Shown piece after piece: positions 1-12,006 of a stretch of DNA of 64,000 nt. A program made the translations under genes and the position numbers. Position 1 is the stretch's first letter; every line of letters starts with the position of its first letter. Origin of the DNA: Microbacterium dextranolyticum (GTDB taxonomy: Bacteria; Actinomycetota; Actinomycetes; Actinomycetales; Microbacteriaceae); assembly GCF_016907295.1 (NCBI RefSeq), contig NZ_JAFBBR010000001.1, positions 124,001-188,000 on the forward strand, given 5' to 3'. Under the pieces are notes generated by a model that made no database searches, was not told the DNA's origin, and saw only the letters and a list, made by a program, of their open reading frames with translations.

Positions 1-1896
<1,896 letters not shown>

Positions 1897-1897
1897 C

Positions 1898-4057
1898 TCA
1901 GCTCTCTTTCCTGCGTCGGATCTTGCGGAGCGTCCGCACGATTCCGAGGACGATCATTGCGGCCACGAGTGCGACCATGACGGTGACTCCGACCGACTCC
2001 CACTCCGCCCGCACGGCGACGTGCACGGCGACGGGGCCGCCGATGGCCACGCCCTGGGGGCTGCGCAACTGCAGGTGCAGCGACGACTCGCCGCTGCCCA
2101 CGCGCGCCTGCACGGGCACCTGGACCCGAGTGTTCTGGGCCGCACCCGCGTCGACGGCGGTCGTGTTCTGGACGATCATGCGCGGGTCGGTCACCGTCGC
2201 GATCAGCTGCAGCGTGACCGGCCAGCGCAGGTCGTTGCGCACCGAGAAGGCCAGCGGGGCGCTCGTGGCCGCGAGGGTGATGTCGCTGGGCGGCACGATC
2301 GCGACGGATGCCAGTGTCTCCTGCGTCGCCGTGCGATGGGCGCCGAGGGCCTGAGCGGCCAGGTCGGGGGTGGCGTTCCATCCGGCGCCGATCACGTGCA
2401 GCATCGCGGCACGCTCGGGCACGGTGAGCACAGTGGGGTCGGCGAGGATCGTGGCGAAGTCCGCGAGGGTGCGCTCGTCGCCGAGGAGGGCGTCGAGGCC
2501 GCCGACGCGTTCGGTCGCGACGGCGGCGGGCTTCAGGGCGACCTCTGACGGTGCGCCGGAGGTGAGCGTCGAAAGGTCGGTCGCGGTGCGTCCCCCCAGA
2601 CGCGATGCGGATGACAGGGCGATCCGCACCCCTTCGGGTGAGGCGGCGATCGTGCGGTCGAGGGTGACCAGCAACGGCGCACCCGGGTGTGCGGCGAGGG
2701 CCAGGGCGCCGTAGGCGTTCGCCTCGGCCAGCGCGCCCGCCCGTGCGATCGGCGTCGGTGTCGTGGCCGCGACGGTGAGGGCGCGAGACGCACCCGCGTC
2801 CGCGAGGAGCACGCGGGCTCCGCCGACGGAGGTCCACGCCGGAGCGGAATCGCCGACGGTTCGGTCCGCCGCGTCATCCCCGTATGCGCCGGAGTCGACG
2901 AGCGTGATCGGCGGCCCGCCGTCCGTGGAGAGCCCCGAGAGCGCGGCGACGGTTTCGCTGCCGGCTGTTCCGGTCGCGGGCCAGAATACGGTCGCTGCTG
3001 TGGATCCGATGTCGGTGAGCTGCGTGAGGGTCGGCAGTGTGACCGCGCCGGAAGCCGACGAGGTCGGCATCGGCGTCGGTGCCGTGGGCGTGTCCGTCGT
3101 CGAGGTCGGGGTGGGCGTCGGAGCCTCCGATGCCCCCGCGAACCCGGATGAGACGAGATAGGGCGTCAGCGAGGGAACGTCGAGGGGCAAGGGGAGACCC
3201 GCGGCGACCTGGACGGCGACGTCGGCATCGCCGAACTGCAGCGCGAATCGCGAGTTCGGCAGCGCCATCAGGTCGGCCAGCCACGTCTTCGCGGTGGCGG
3301 GGGCGGTGGTGCCGAGCACCCGGACCGCCGCGACGACGGCGGGATCGATCGCGAGGATGGCGGAGGTCCCCGTGACCGCGTCGAGGAGCTTTCTGAGCTC
3401 TCCATCGGTGGCGGTGAGCTCGGACAGCTCCGCGGCGGTGAGCAGGCCGGACCCGGACGGGGTGGCGACGATCGGTACGACGACGCCGAGTGCGCCCGTG
3501 CCGGGGGACGAGGGCACGATCACGACGCTCGCGGCCGAGAGCGCGCCGCCGGTCGCGTCGTAGTCGGCGCGCAGCGGGTACACGCCCGGGGCGCGTCCGG
3601 CGAAGACCGCCGGGTCGACGGTGATGCTCGTTCCCGAGGTCTGCTGGGGTGCGACGGCGGCGAGCTCTCCGGCGCCTACCGGGACCTCGGTGCGAGACGC
3701 ATCGGTCGGCGCGGCGGCGAGCCAGGACTGCACCTCGGTGCGCGTCGCCAGGGGGCGCAGCGAACTCGACAGACGCACCGCTCCGGCTGCCGCCGGGGTG
3801 TCGGATGTGTTCTGCGCCGACACCGTGACGATGACCGGCTGGTCGGCGGTGATGACCCCTGCCGCTCCCGGCGCGACTCGCAGGGAGAGGACCGGCGACC
3901 CCGTCGGCGATGGCGTCGGTGACGGCGTCGCCCCGCGGGCTGCTGAGACCGGCACGAGCATCAGAAGGAGGGCGAGTACCGTCACGAGAACCGCCGGGAC
4001 GGCGGCGGTCCGGCGCGTCCGGTGGACAGGCGCGAGAGCAGGAGAGTGAGGGGTCAT
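1898..4057 (-). CDS. DUF6049 family secreted/membrane protein upstream of murJ
   Basis: The protein has 719 residues from the ATG chosen here; a longer open frame extends upstream but lacks features. It begins with an Arg-rich segment and a hydrophobic signal or anchor helix (about residues 20-42, ending SAARGA). A Pro/Thr/Ser-rich stretch, a long extracytoplasmic region and one C-terminal membrane helix follow (about 685-705), ending in a basic KIRRRKES tail. In actinobacteria this family is nearly always encoded between pcnA and murJ, and that synteny is the main evidence for the family name. Residues about 280-310 hold a low-complexity TPTPTSTTDTPTAPTP linker. The function is unknown; a part in cell-wall assembly beside MurJ is inference from context. 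Confidence 0.8.
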   Translation of the reverse strand: MTPHSPALAPVHRTRRTAAVPAVLVTVLALLLMLVPVSAARGATPSPTPSPTGSPVLSLRVAPGAAGVITADQPVIVTVSAQNTSDTPAAAGAVRLSSSLRPLATRTEVQSWLAAAPTDASRTEVPVGAGELAAVAPQQTSGTSITVDPAVFAGRAPGVYPLRADYDATGGALSAASVVIVPSSPGTGALGVVVPIVATPSGSGLLTAAELSELTATDGELRKLLDAVTGTSAILAIDPAVVAAVRVLGTTAPATAKTWLADLMALPNSRFALQFGDADVAVQVAAGLPLPLDVPSLTPYLVSSGFAGASEAPTPTPTSTTDTPTAPTPMPTSSASGAVTLPTLTQLTDIGSTAATVFWPATGTAGSETVAALSGLSTDGGPPITLVDSGAYGDDAADRTVGDSAPAWTSVGGARVLLADAGASRALTVAATTPTPIARAGALAEANAYGALALAAHPGAPLLVTLDRTIAASPEGVRIALSSASRLGGRTATDLSTLTSGAPSEVALKPAAVATERVGGLDALLGDERTLADFATILADPTVLTVPERAAMLHVIGAGWNATPDLAAQALGAHRTATQETLASVAIVPPSDITLAATSAPLAFSVRNDLRWPVTLQLIATVTDPRMIVQNTTAVDAGAAQNTRVQVPVQARVGSGESSLHLQLRSPQGVAIGGPVAVHVAVRAEWESVGVTVMVALVAAMIVLGIVRTLRKIRRRKES

Positions 4058-4175
4058 GACGGGTGTCGACTCGCGAGCGACTCGAGCCGCTCGATCAGGT
4101 GCGATTCTAGGGTCATCCCCCTGTGCGCTCTCCGTGACGAGCCGCGCCCGACGATACGCGAGAGAAAGAGCCCCG

Positions 4176-5714
4176 ATGACCCGTGAGCTGCGACCCGACC
4201 CGGAGCGCTGCGCCGACCTGCGCGCCGACCTGCAGCAGGCGGGGTACACCGCCGATGCGGTGCGGACCGTGTGGGGCCCTCTCGCCGACGAGGCCGTCGG
4301 CCATGGGCTGCACGGCCCCGCGCTGGCCGCACTGGCCAGCGCTGCCGCATCGCCGCTGGTGACGCTCGCCCGGCTGCTCTTCCTCGGGGTGCCGACCCCA
4401 CGGGCATCCGTCGATGCCGCGCTGGCACGCACCGGCGCGGCAGGGCTCGCTGCGCTGGGTCTGGCGACGGTCGACGGTGACGAGGTGCGCCCCGATGCGC
4501 TGCTGCGTCCGCAGGACTACGTGGATGCCGACGGTGCGGGCCTCTGGTGGATCGCGAGCGACCTCGACGAGGCCGCCGTCGGCGGCCCCCTGCCGACGGG
4601 GCACGTGCTCGGCGTCGGCGGGGCATCCCTCACCCTTGCGGGTCTGCAGCTGCCGACCCGGGTCGGCTCGGTGCTCGATCTCGGAACGGGCTGCGGCGTG
4701 CAGGCGCTGCGCGCGCGCCGCTTCGCGGACCGGGTCGTGGCGACCGACGTGTCCGAGCGCGCTCTCGCCTTCACCCGCCTGAACGCCCTGTTGAACGACG
4801 TCGACGGCATCGAGACGCGCCTGGGCAGTCTGTTCGCTCCTGTCGCGGGCGAGCTCTTCGACCGGGTCGTGTCGAATCCGCCCTTCGTCATCACCCCGCG
4901 TGTCGACGGCGTTCCGGCCTACGAGTACCGCGACGCCGGGTTCGCGGGCGACGATCTCGTCGCCGCATTCGTGAGCGGAGTCGGCGCGGTCCTGCAGCCG
5001 GGCGGGACGGCGCAGCTGCTGGGCAACTGGGAGTACCGTGCGGACGCGGACGGACTGGAGCGCGTCCGTGGGTGGATCGACGCGTCACCGGTGCCGCTGG
5101 ATGCCTGGATCGTCGAGCGCGAGCGGCTCGACCCGCTCGCCTATGCCGAGCTCTGGGTGCGCGACGGCGGCACCGCGCCGGGGACTCCCGGCTACGCCCG
5201 CCTTATCGAAGCGTGGCTCGCCGACTTCGCCGCCCGTGGAGTGCAAGGCGTCGGCTTCGGGTACCTGGTGCTGCGCCGCGCGGCATCCGGCACGCCCACG
5301 CTTCGGCGGTTCGAACGGGTCACCGGGCCGGTCGGGTCGGGAATCGAAGGGGGCCTGGGCGCTCATCTCGCCGATGCGCTCGCCGCCGCCGATGCGCTCG
5401 CGGGCCTCGACGACGGCGCGCTCGCGGACGCCGTGCTGACGGTCTCGGGCGATGTCACCGAGGCACGGCACCACCTACCGGGGGCCGAGGCGCCGAGCGT
5501 CATCGAGCTGCGACAGGGCGGCGGGCTCGCCCGCACGATCGAGGTCGATCCGGCGCTGGCCGCGCTCGTCGGCGCCTCGGACGGAGACCTGGCCGTCGGC
5601 GCCCTGTCGGATGCGATCGCGCAGCTGCTCGAGGTGGATGCCACGGCGCTGCGCGTCGACCTGCTGCCGCGGGTGCGCGAGCTCGTGCTCACGGGGTTCC
5701 TCCGCATCGTGTGA
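4176..5714 (+). CDS. Class I SAM-dependent methyltransferase with N-terminal DUF7059-like domain
   Basis: The ATG at 4176 follows a GAGAGAAAG ribosome site and gives 512 residues; the open frame upstream is divergent-promoter DNA. The first about 140 residues form an alpha-helical domain typical of actinobacterial DUF7059 proteins. The catalytic domain shows the SAM motif LDLGTGCGVQAL (about 164-175), the acidic loop VVATDVSE, and the motif VVSNPPFVI (about 229-237). The NPPF signature is typical of N6-adenine and glutamine-N5 methyltransferases such as RlmG, RsmC and PrmC. The substrate is probably rRNA or a translation factor but cannot be fixed from sequence. It is divergent from the DUF6049 gene and followed 41 bp later by pcnA. 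Confidence 0.85.
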   Translation: MTRELRPDPERCADLRADLQQAGYTADAVRTVWGPLADEAVGHGLHGPALAALASAAASPLVTLARLLFLGVPTPRASVDAALARTGAAGLAALGLATVDGDEVRPDALLRPQDYVDADGAGLWWIASDLDEAAVGGPLPTGHVLGVGGASLTLAGLQLPTRVGSVLDLGTGCGVQALRARRFADRVVATDVSERALAFTRLNALLNDVDGIETRLGSLFAPVAGELFDRVVSNPPFVITPRVDGVPAYEYRDAGFAGDDLVAAFVSGVGAVLQPGGTAQLLGNWEYRADADGLERVRGWIDASPVPLDAWIVERERLDPLAYAELWVRDGGTAPGTPGYARLIEAWLADFAARGVQGVGFGYLVLRRAASGTPTLRRFERVTGPVGSGIEGGLGAHLADALAAADALAGLDDGALADAVLTVSGDVTEARHHLPGAEAPSVIELRQGGGLARTIEVDPALAALVGASDGDLAVGALSDAIAQLLEVDATALRVDLLPRVRELVLTGFLRIV

Positions 5715-5755
5715 GGACTGCGGGCGGGACGCCCGACCCTCGGTAGGCTCGATGC

Positions 5756-7198
5756 ATGCTCAACATGGCCGAGGGCCTCGACCGGCTGGGTGCGCTGGCC
5801 ACCTCGCCGATCGTCGCGAAGCTCGGCGCCGCATTCGCGTCGGCGGGATACGAACTGGCGATCGTCGGCGGCCCCGTCCGCGACGCCCTGCTGGGCCGTC
5901 ACGTCAACGACCTCGACTTCGCGACGAACGCGCGCCCCGATGAGACCCTGCGGATCGTGAAGCCCCTGGCCTCGGGCACGTGGGACATCGGCCGTGCCTT
6001 CGGCACGATCGGCGCGAAGGTCAGCGGACCGGACGGCACGGCCGAGCAGGTCGAGATCACGACGTACCGCGCCGACAGCTACGACGGCGTCACCCGCAAG
6101 CCGACCGTCGCGTTCGGCGACACGCTCGAGGGAGACCTCGCCCGACGCGACTTCACCGTCGGAGCCATGGCGCTGCGGCTGCCGGTGCCCGCCCTCGTCG
6201 ATCCCACCGGGGGTGTCGAAGACCTCGTCGCCGGCGTGCTGCGCACCCCCAGCGACCCCGACGTCAGCTTCGGCGACGACCCGCTCCGCATGCTCCGTGC
6301 GGCGCGCTTCGCCGGCCAGCTGGGGTTCGACGTCTCCTCGGCGACGCTCGATGCGATGTCGCGCCTGCGCGAGAGCATCGGCATCGTCAGCCCCGAAAGG
6401 GTGCAGGGCGAGCTCGTGAAGCTGCTGTCGAGCGACGACCCGGTCCGGGGCATCCGTCTGCTCGTCGACACCGGCCTGATGGGCGAGATCGTGCCCGAGA
6501 TCCCGGCGCTGCGGCTCGAGATCGACGAGCACCACCACCACAAGGACGTCTACGAGCATTCGCTGACGGTGCTGCAGCAGGCCATCGCGCTGGAGCACTC
6601 GCGTCACCCCGGCGCCCCGCCCGACGTCACGCTGCGGCTCGCGGCGCTGCTGCACGACATCGGCAAGCCGGCGACCCGCAAACTCGAGCCCGGCGGCGGT
6701 GTGAGTTTTCACCACCACGACCTCAAGGGCGCGCGGATGGCCCGAAAGCGCCTCGCCGCGCTGCGGTTCGACTCCGACACGATCGGCGCGGTGTCGCAGC
6801 TCATCGAGCAGCATCTGCGGTTCTTCGGCTACTCCGAGGGGGCGTGGACCGACTCGGCCGTACGCCGGTACGTGCGCGACGCGGGCGCACAGCTCGAGCG
6901 CCTGCACATCCTGACCCGGGCCGACGTCACGACCCGCAACCGCCGCAAAGCGCAGCGACTGGCCTCGGCCTACGACGACATCGAGCGGCGCATCGACGAG
7001 CTCGCGGCGCAGGAGGAGCTCGACGCCATCCGGCCCGAGCTCGACGGCAACCGCATCCAGGAGATCCTCGGCATCGGTCCCGGCCGCGAGGTCGGCGAGG
7101 CGTACCGGTTCCTCTTGGACCTGCGCCTGGACGAGGGGATGGTCGGCCCCGAAACAGCCGAGGAACGTCTGCGCGCCTGGTGGGACGCGCGGTCCTGA
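5756..7198 (+). CDS. pcnA: CCA tRNA nucleotidyltransferase with HD domain
   Basis: The 480-residue enzyme adds or repairs the 3' CCA end of tRNA. The class II nucleotidyltransferase head shows GGPVRDALLGR (about 39-49), the metal-binding pair DLDFAT and the RRDFTVGAMAL motif. An HD-domain sequence follows in the second half: HHHHKDVYEHS, LLHDIGKP and FHHHDLKG. This is the actinobacterial form annotated as CCA-adding enzyme or PcnA. ATG codons at 5756 and 5765 are both possible starts. The gene stands alone after the methyltransferase, and its position beside murJ and DUF6049 is conserved in the phylum. Confidence 0.95.
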   Translation: MLNMAEGLDRLGALATSPIVAKLGAAFASAGYELAIVGGPVRDALLGRHVNDLDFATNARPDETLRIVKPLASGTWDIGRAFGTIGAKVSGPDGTAEQVEITTYRADSYDGVTRKPTVAFGDTLEGDLARRDFTVGAMALRLPVPALVDPTGGVEDLVAGVLRTPSDPDVSFGDDPLRMLRAARFAGQLGFDVSSATLDAMSRLRESIGIVSPERVQGELVKLLSSDDPVRGIRLLVDTGLMGEIVPEIPALRLEIDEHHHHKDVYEHSLTVLQQAIALEHSRHPGAPPDVTLRLAALLHDIGKPATRKLEPGGGVSFHHHDLKGARMARKRLAALRFDSDTIGAVSQLIEQHLRFFGYSEGAWTDSAVRRYVRDAGAQLERLHILTRADVTTRNRRKAQRLASAYDDIERRIDELAAQEELDAIRPELDGNRIQEILGIGPGREVGEAYRFLLDLRLDEGMVGPETAEERLRAWWDARS

Positions 7199-7349
7199 CC
7201 CGCCCTCTCTCGCCCTCTTTTCCGGCTTCTCCGAGCGCGCGCCGCCCCCTCACGACGTGTCCACAGGTCGAATCGAGGCAGCCCGGGAGAAACACCGGGG
7301 CTCGCGATCTAGACTGACGGCACCTCCCCATCGCTGATCGGAGTCGCCG

Positions 7350-8681
7350 GTGCCGTCGTCCTGGTCGTCGCGCCGCGAGGTCTCGCCCGAGACGTCGCGT
7401 CTGATCATCGAGCGCGCCCACGACGAACTGGTCGGCGGGAACGCGGTGGATGCCCGTCTGGCACAGATCCGAGGTCTCGTCCGCGACTCGTGGCGCCGGT
7501 CACTGGCCCACCTCGTCGGGGCGGAGGGGCTGCCGCCCCTCGACCTCACCGACGACGAGCTCGACGCGTATCGCAGCGCTCACCCCCTCGCCGGCGCGAT
7601 GGACATGATCCGGGGTCTGCTGCAGCCCGACGCCGACGCGGGTGTCGTGGTGGCGGTCGGGGATGCCACGGGACGGCTGCTCTGGGTCGAGGGCGACCGG
7701 CGCGTGCGCACGCTGACGGGTGACATGGGATTCGTCGCGGGCGCCAACTGGTCGGAGGAGGTCGTCGGCACCTCCGCCCCCGGAACCGCGCTGGCGCTCG
7801 GTCGGTCGGTCCAGATCCACGGGGCGGAGCACTTCAACCGGCTCGTGCAGCCGTGGTCGTGCACCGCCGCACCCGTGCACGACCCCGAGACACGGCGCCT
7901 GCTCGGTGTCATCGACGTCACCGGCGGCCCGGAGGCGGCGACACCGCAGGCGCAACTGCTGGTCGATGCCACGGCGCGTGCCGTCGAGGGCGAGCTGCTG
8001 GTGGCGCGCCTGCGCGCGCGTGCCGCGGCGACCGCGCCGATCGCGGTCGGGCGCGCCACCTCTCGCGGGGCGGCCCGCGCGCCCGAGTCCGCGACGCTGC
8101 GTGTGCTCGGTCGAGACCGAGCACTGCTGGAGGTCACCGGGCCCACGCGCGAGACGACGTCGGAGTTGTCGGGACGGCACGCCGAGATTCTGCTGATGCT
8201 CGCCGTGCACCGGCAGGGACTGTCCGCGGAGCGGCTCACCGAATTGATCTACGGCACGGATGCCGGCGAGGGCAGCCTGCGGCCCGAGATGGTCCGTCTG
8301 CGGAAAGTCCTCGAACGGCTCGCGCCGCACCTCGTGCCGACCTCGAGGCCGTACCGGCTGCCGGCCGAGCTGCACACCGACGCGAGCCAGGTGGTCTCGC
8401 TTCTCGACCGGGGCGCGCATCGCGTCGCGCTCGCCGCCTACCGCGGTCCGGTGCTGCCGGAATCGACCGCGCCCGGCGTCGAGGAGTTCCGCGACTCAGT
8501 ACGGCTCGCGCTGCGCGAGGCGCTGATGAGCGAGGCATCCGTCGACGTCCTTCTCGCCTACACCGACACGACGGACGGCGCCGAGGACGCCGACGTGCTG
8601 CGCCTGGCCCTCCGAATGCTGCCCGTGCGCTCCCCGCGCCGGGCGGGCCTCGTCGCCCGGCTGGAGAAGCTCGACTCCTGA
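7350..8681 (+). CDS. GAF-domain transcriptional regulator with winged-helix C-terminus
   Basis: The protein has 443 residues and starts at GTG. Residues about 90-205 match the GAF sensor of AcoR-like activators (ANWSEEVVGTSAPGTAL, IHGAEHFNRLVQPWSC, GVIDVTGG). The Fis-type helix-turn-helix and AAA domain of AcoR are missing. Instead a winged-helix segment (LSGRHAEILLMLAVH, LTELIYG, RPEMVRLRKVLERL) precedes a helical tail, as in ODR or SARP-type regulators. In Microbacteriaceae such GAF proteins are often encoded beside aldehyde dehydrogenase–DUF779 operons, and one lies 4 kb downstream here, so control of that operon is a reasonable inference. A TAGACT -10-like box sits 35 bp upstream. Confidence 0.8.
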   Translation: MPSSWSSRREVSPETSRLIIERAHDELVGGNAVDARLAQIRGLVRDSWRRSLAHLVGAEGLPPLDLTDDELDAYRSAHPLAGAMDMIRGLLQPDADAGVVVAVGDATGRLLWVEGDRRVRTLTGDMGFVAGANWSEEVVGTSAPGTALALGRSVQIHGAEHFNRLVQPWSCTAAPVHDPETRRLLGVIDVTGGPEAATPQAQLLVDATARAVEGELLVARLRARAAATAPIAVGRATSRGAARAPESATLRVLGRDRALLEVTGPTRETTSELSGRHAEILLMLAVHRQGLSAERLTELIYGTDAGEGSLRPEMVRLRKVLERLAPHLVPTSRPYRLPAELHTDASQVVSLLDRGAHRVALAAYRGPVLPESTAPGVEEFRDSVRLALREALMSEASVDVLLAYTDTTDGAEDADVLRLALRMLPVRSPRRAGLVARLEKLDS

Positions 8682-8755
8682 CCTCGGGCACGTTCCTCCG
8701 GCGCTCCGCCTCCGCGCGTCGCGCCAGCGCCTGGCCGCATCCGCGTCGCATCCGT

Positions 8756-8820
8756 GAGAAACCACATCGAGCGCGAGAACCACGTGCAGGGATGATTTCT
8801 CGGCGCGGATGTGGTTTCTC
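8756..8820. repeat. Inverted repeat of the GTTTCTC palindrome family
   Basis: GAGAAACCACATC (8756-8768) and GATGTGGTTTCTC (8808-8820) form a perfect 13-bp inverted repeat. Two weaker half-sites (GAGAACCACG, GATGATTTCTC) lie inside. The same GAGAAAC/GTTTCTC core recurs in the intergenic space at 14,651-14,855, so this is a dispersed intergenic element. It lies between convergent-free tandem genes and could act as a transcription barrier. Confidence 0.75.
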
Positions 8821-8856
<36 letters not shown>

Positions 8857-8931
8857 GTGCGGGCCGCGCCGCGGGGGTGGCGCGTGACAGGATGGGCGCA
8901 GACCCAGACGGGCGCGGACGGAGGCATCCCC

Positions 8932-11103
8932 ATGACCGGTGACACCCCCACCCCGGACACTCCCGACTCTCCCGAGGCTCCCGCTTCGCCCGCGCTCGTG
9001 CGGCTGGCCGAGGCTCACGGCATCGCGACGGAGTACTGGTCGTTCTTCGGCGAACGGGTGAAGGTGCCGGCGACGACGCTCCGGGCGACCCTGCGGGCGA
9101 TGGGTGTGGATGCCACGACGGATGCCACCATCGCCGCCGCCCTCGTCACGGCTGAGGACGAGCCGTGGCGCGCGCTGCTGCCCGCGTCGACGGTCGCCCG
9201 GACCGGCACGGGCACCCTCGTGGTGCATGTGCGGGACGGTCATGACGTGCGCCTGTCCGTCGGCCTCGAGGACGGGTCGTGGCGCGATCTCGCGATCCCC
9301 GATCAGCAGCCGACCTCGCACGAGGTCGACGGCGTGCGGCGGTGGCGGCTCGAGATTCCCGTCCCGGCCGATCTGCCGCTGGGATGGCACACCGTGCACG
9401 CCACCGAGAGCCCCTTCGGTGGGGGTGAGCCGTCGCGCACGGCGTCCGCGCCTCTCGTCGTCACGCCGGAACGGATGCCGGCGCCGCCGACCCGGCCCGG
9501 ACGGCACCGGGGCTGGGGCCTGATGGCCCAGCTCTATTCCGTGCGATCGCATGCCTCCTGGGGAATGGGCGATTTCGGCGACCTGGGCGATCTCGCCGCG
9601 CTCGCCGGGGAGCGCGGAGCGGACTTCCTGCTCGTGAACCCCGTCCACGCCGCTGAGGTGACGAGTCCGATCGAGCCGTCGCCGTATCTGCCCGCGACCC
9701 GGCGTTTTCTCGCACCGCTGTACGTGCGTCCTGAAGACATCCGCGAGGTGGCCTACCTCGCCCCCGCCGAGCGCGCGCTGGTCGAGGCCGCGCGCACCCC
9801 GGTCGCCGCCGGCGACACCGACCCCGAGCGGATCGATCGCGACGCGGTGTGGGCGGCCAAGCGTGCCGCGCTCGAGGTGATCTTCGCCGCGCCGCTGTCG
9901 GCGGCCCGCCGCGCCGAACTCGCGGCGTTCGCCGCGCGCGAGGGGCAGCCGCTGCAGGACTTCGCGCTCTGGTGCGCGCTCGAAGAGCATTTCGCCGGCC
10001 AGCAGCGCCCCGTCGAGGCGCGCGACATCTCGTCGCCGCTCGTCGTGTCGCTGCGCGAGCAGCTCGCCGATCGTGTGGCCTTCCACGTATGGCTGCAGTG
10101 GATCGCCGACCAGCAGCTCGAGCGCGCCCAGGCGGCCGCGACGGCATCCGGCATGTCCATCGGCGTCATGCACGACCTCGCCGTCGGCGTGCACCCGCAG
10201 GGGTCGGATGCCTGGTCGCTGCGCGACATGTACGCCCCGGGCATCGCGGTGGGTGCCCCTCCCGACATGTACAACCAGCAGGGGCAGACGTGGAATCAGC
10301 CGCCGTGGCTGCCGGCGGCGCTCGCCGAGGCCGGGTATGCGCCGCTGCGCGACATGATCCGGACCCTTCTGCGGCACGCGGGGGCGCTCCGCATCGACCA
10401 CGTCATCGGCCTCTTCCGGCTGTGGTGGATTCCCGCGGGCCTCGGACCCGCGGCGGGCACGTACGTCCGCTATGACCACGAGGCCATGATCGGCGTGCTG
10501 ATGCTCGAGGCGCAGCGGGCCGGCGCCGTCCTGATCGGCGAAGATCTCGGCAACGTCGAACCGTGGGTGCGCGACTACCTGTCGGCGCGGGGCATCCTCG
10601 GCACGAGCGTGCTGTGGTTCGAGCGTGAGGGCGACGGCTTCCGCCCTCCGGAGCAGTACCGCGAGGCTCTGCTCGCGACGGTGAACACGCACGACCTGCC
10701 GCCGACCGCCGGTTACCTCGCCGACGAGCACGTGGCGCTACGCGCGCGGCTCGGACTGTTGACGCGCCCGGTCGAAGAGGAGCTCGCCGAGGCCGATGCC
10801 GAGCGGGCCACGATGCTCGCCCTGCTGCGCGAGCGGGGGCTCATCGGCGACTCGCCCACCGAGGCCGAGGTGATCGAGGCGTTGAACGTCTTCATCACCG
10901 CCGCGCCCTCACGCCTGCTCGGGGTCGCCCTGGTGGATGCGGTCGGCGAGCGGCGCACGCAGAATCAGCCGGGCACCTCGACGGAATACCCCAACTGGCA
11001 GATCCCGCTCGCCGGACCCGATGGCCGGGTCGTGCTGCTCGACGATCTGGCGCAGAGCGCGCGGTTCACCTCGCTGCTCGCCGCCGTCGACGCCCGCATC
11101 TGA
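8932..11103 (+). CDS. malQ: 4-alpha-glucanotransferase (amylomaltase, GH77)
   Basis: The 723-residue enzyme transfers maltodextrin chains between acceptors in cytoplasmic glycogen and maltose metabolism. The ATG at 8932 is set by a GGAGGCAT ribosome site; the longer open frame upstream reads through the hexamer repeat and is not credible. Family motifs are GMGDFGDLGDLA, the catalytic segment LRIDHVIGLFRLWWIPAG (nucleophile Asp), LIGEDLGNVEPWV (acid/base Glu) and VNTHDLPPTAGYL (transition-state Asp). The extra N-terminal beta-sandwich of about 170 residues is typical of the long actinobacterial form. It is monocistronic here. Confidence 0.95.
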   Translation: MTGDTPTPDTPDSPEAPASPALVRLAEAHGIATEYWSFFGERVKVPATTLRATLRAMGVDATTDATIAAALVTAEDEPWRALLPASTVARTGTGTLVVHVRDGHDVRLSVGLEDGSWRDLAIPDQQPTSHEVDGVRRWRLEIPVPADLPLGWHTVHATESPFGGGEPSRTASAPLVVTPERMPAPPTRPGRHRGWGLMAQLYSVRSHASWGMGDFGDLGDLAALAGERGADFLLVNPVHAAEVTSPIEPSPYLPATRRFLAPLYVRPEDIREVAYLAPAERALVEAARTPVAAGDTDPERIDRDAVWAAKRAALEVIFAAPLSAARRAELAAFAAREGQPLQDFALWCALEEHFAGQQRPVEARDISSPLVVSLREQLADRVAFHVWLQWIADQQLERAQAAATASGMSIGVMHDLAVGVHPQGSDAWSLRDMYAPGIAVGAPPDMYNQQGQTWNQPPWLPAALAEAGYAPLRDMIRTLLRHAGALRIDHVIGLFRLWWIPAGLGPAAGTYVRYDHEAMIGVLMLEAQRAGAVLIGEDLGNVEPWVRDYLSARGILGTSVLWFEREGDGFRPPEQYREALLATVNTHDLPPTAGYLADEHVALRARLGLLTRPVEEELAEADAERATMLALLRERGLIGDSPTEAEVIEALNVFITAAPSRLLGVALVDAVGERRTQNQPGTSTEYPNWQIPLAGPDGRVVLLDDLAQSARFTSLLAAVDARI

Positions 11104-11130
11104 CGCGCGCTCGGCGCACGATGGTGCGGA

Positions 11131-12006
11131 TCACCTCCGTCGCGCCGGGGCGAGAGCACCGACGACCACGCCGACGAGGACGAGCACGAGACCGCCCACC
11201 TGCAGGGGGGTCAGCGACTCGCCGCCGAGGACGACGCCCAGCAGCACGCCCGTGACCGGGTTCAGCAGCCCGAGGATGCCGACGACGGCGCCGGGGAGCC
11301 GTGTCAGACCGCTGAACCAGGCGGTGTAGGCGAGAGCGGTCGCGACGACGATGACGTACGCGAAGCCGACCAGCGCGGATGCGTCGAGCGTCGGCGGCGC
11401 CCCGTCCACGGCGACGGCGACGGGCAGGATGACGAGCGATCCCGCGATCAGTTGCCATGCCGTCATCGACAGCGGGGCGATATCCGCTCCCCACCGCCGC
11501 GTCAGCACGAAACCCAGCGACGACGACAGCATGGCGATGACGGATGCCGCAATGCCCCACCCGTCCAGCGCGCCGCCCGACTCGGTGGGCTGCAGCATCA
11601 CGACGACGCCGAGGATGCCCAGCGCGGCGCCGACGACGGCGCGCAGCGCCGGGCGCTGGCGCAGCATGACCCAGCTGAGCAGCAGAAACACGCCCGTCGA
11701 GGTCGACATGATCGTCGCGGCGACGCTCGAGGGCAGTCGCTGCGCCGCGATGTAGACGAGCGTGTTGAGACCTCCGACGGTCAACGTTCCGAGGACGAAG
11801 GAGCGCCACCACCACGATCCGCGTGGAAGGCGTCGGGTGACCAGCAGGACGAGCAGCCCGGCCGGGAGACAGCGGATGACGGCGCCCCAGAGCGCGGCGT
11901 CGTGCGGCAGGAGATGGCGGGTGACGAAATAGGTGCTGCCCCACGCGATAGGAGCGATCGCGGTCAGCAGCACCCAGCGAACTGATTTATCTTCCACGGA
12001 AGACAC
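11131..12006 (-). CDS. EamA-family (DMT) transporter
   Basis: This 291-residue protein has about ten hydrophobic helices in two EamA repeats (about 8-140 and 155-285), with the first-repeat signature WGSTYFVTRHLLP and the second-repeat stretch GLLNPVTGVLLGVVLGGE. Such proteins are drug/metabolite exporters of the cytoplasmic membrane; the substrate cannot be predicted. It starts at GTG and is divergent from a MarR regulator only 31 bp away, with paired CTTCCnnGGAAG sites between them. One site overlaps the first codons, so the regulator very probably represses it. Confidence 0.88.
   Translation of the reverse strand: MSSVEDKSVRWVLLTAIAPIAWGSTYFVTRHLLPHDAALWGAVIRCLPAGLLVLLVTRRLPRGSWWWRSFVLGTLTVGGLNTLVYIAAQRLPSSVAATIMSTSTGVFLLLSWVMLRQRPALRAVVGAALGILGVVVMLQPTESGGALDGWGIAASVIAMLSSSLGFVLTRRWGADIAPLSMTAWQLIAGSLVILPVAVAVDGAPPTLDASALVGFAYVIVVATALAYTAWFSGLTRLPGAVVGILGLLNPVTGVLLGVVLGGESLTPLQVGGLVLVLVGVVVGALAPARRR

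Noticed and set aside
5363-6907. 514-residue antisense frame over pcnA
   Set aside because: It is a shadow of the HD-domain CCA enzyme, with no family features.
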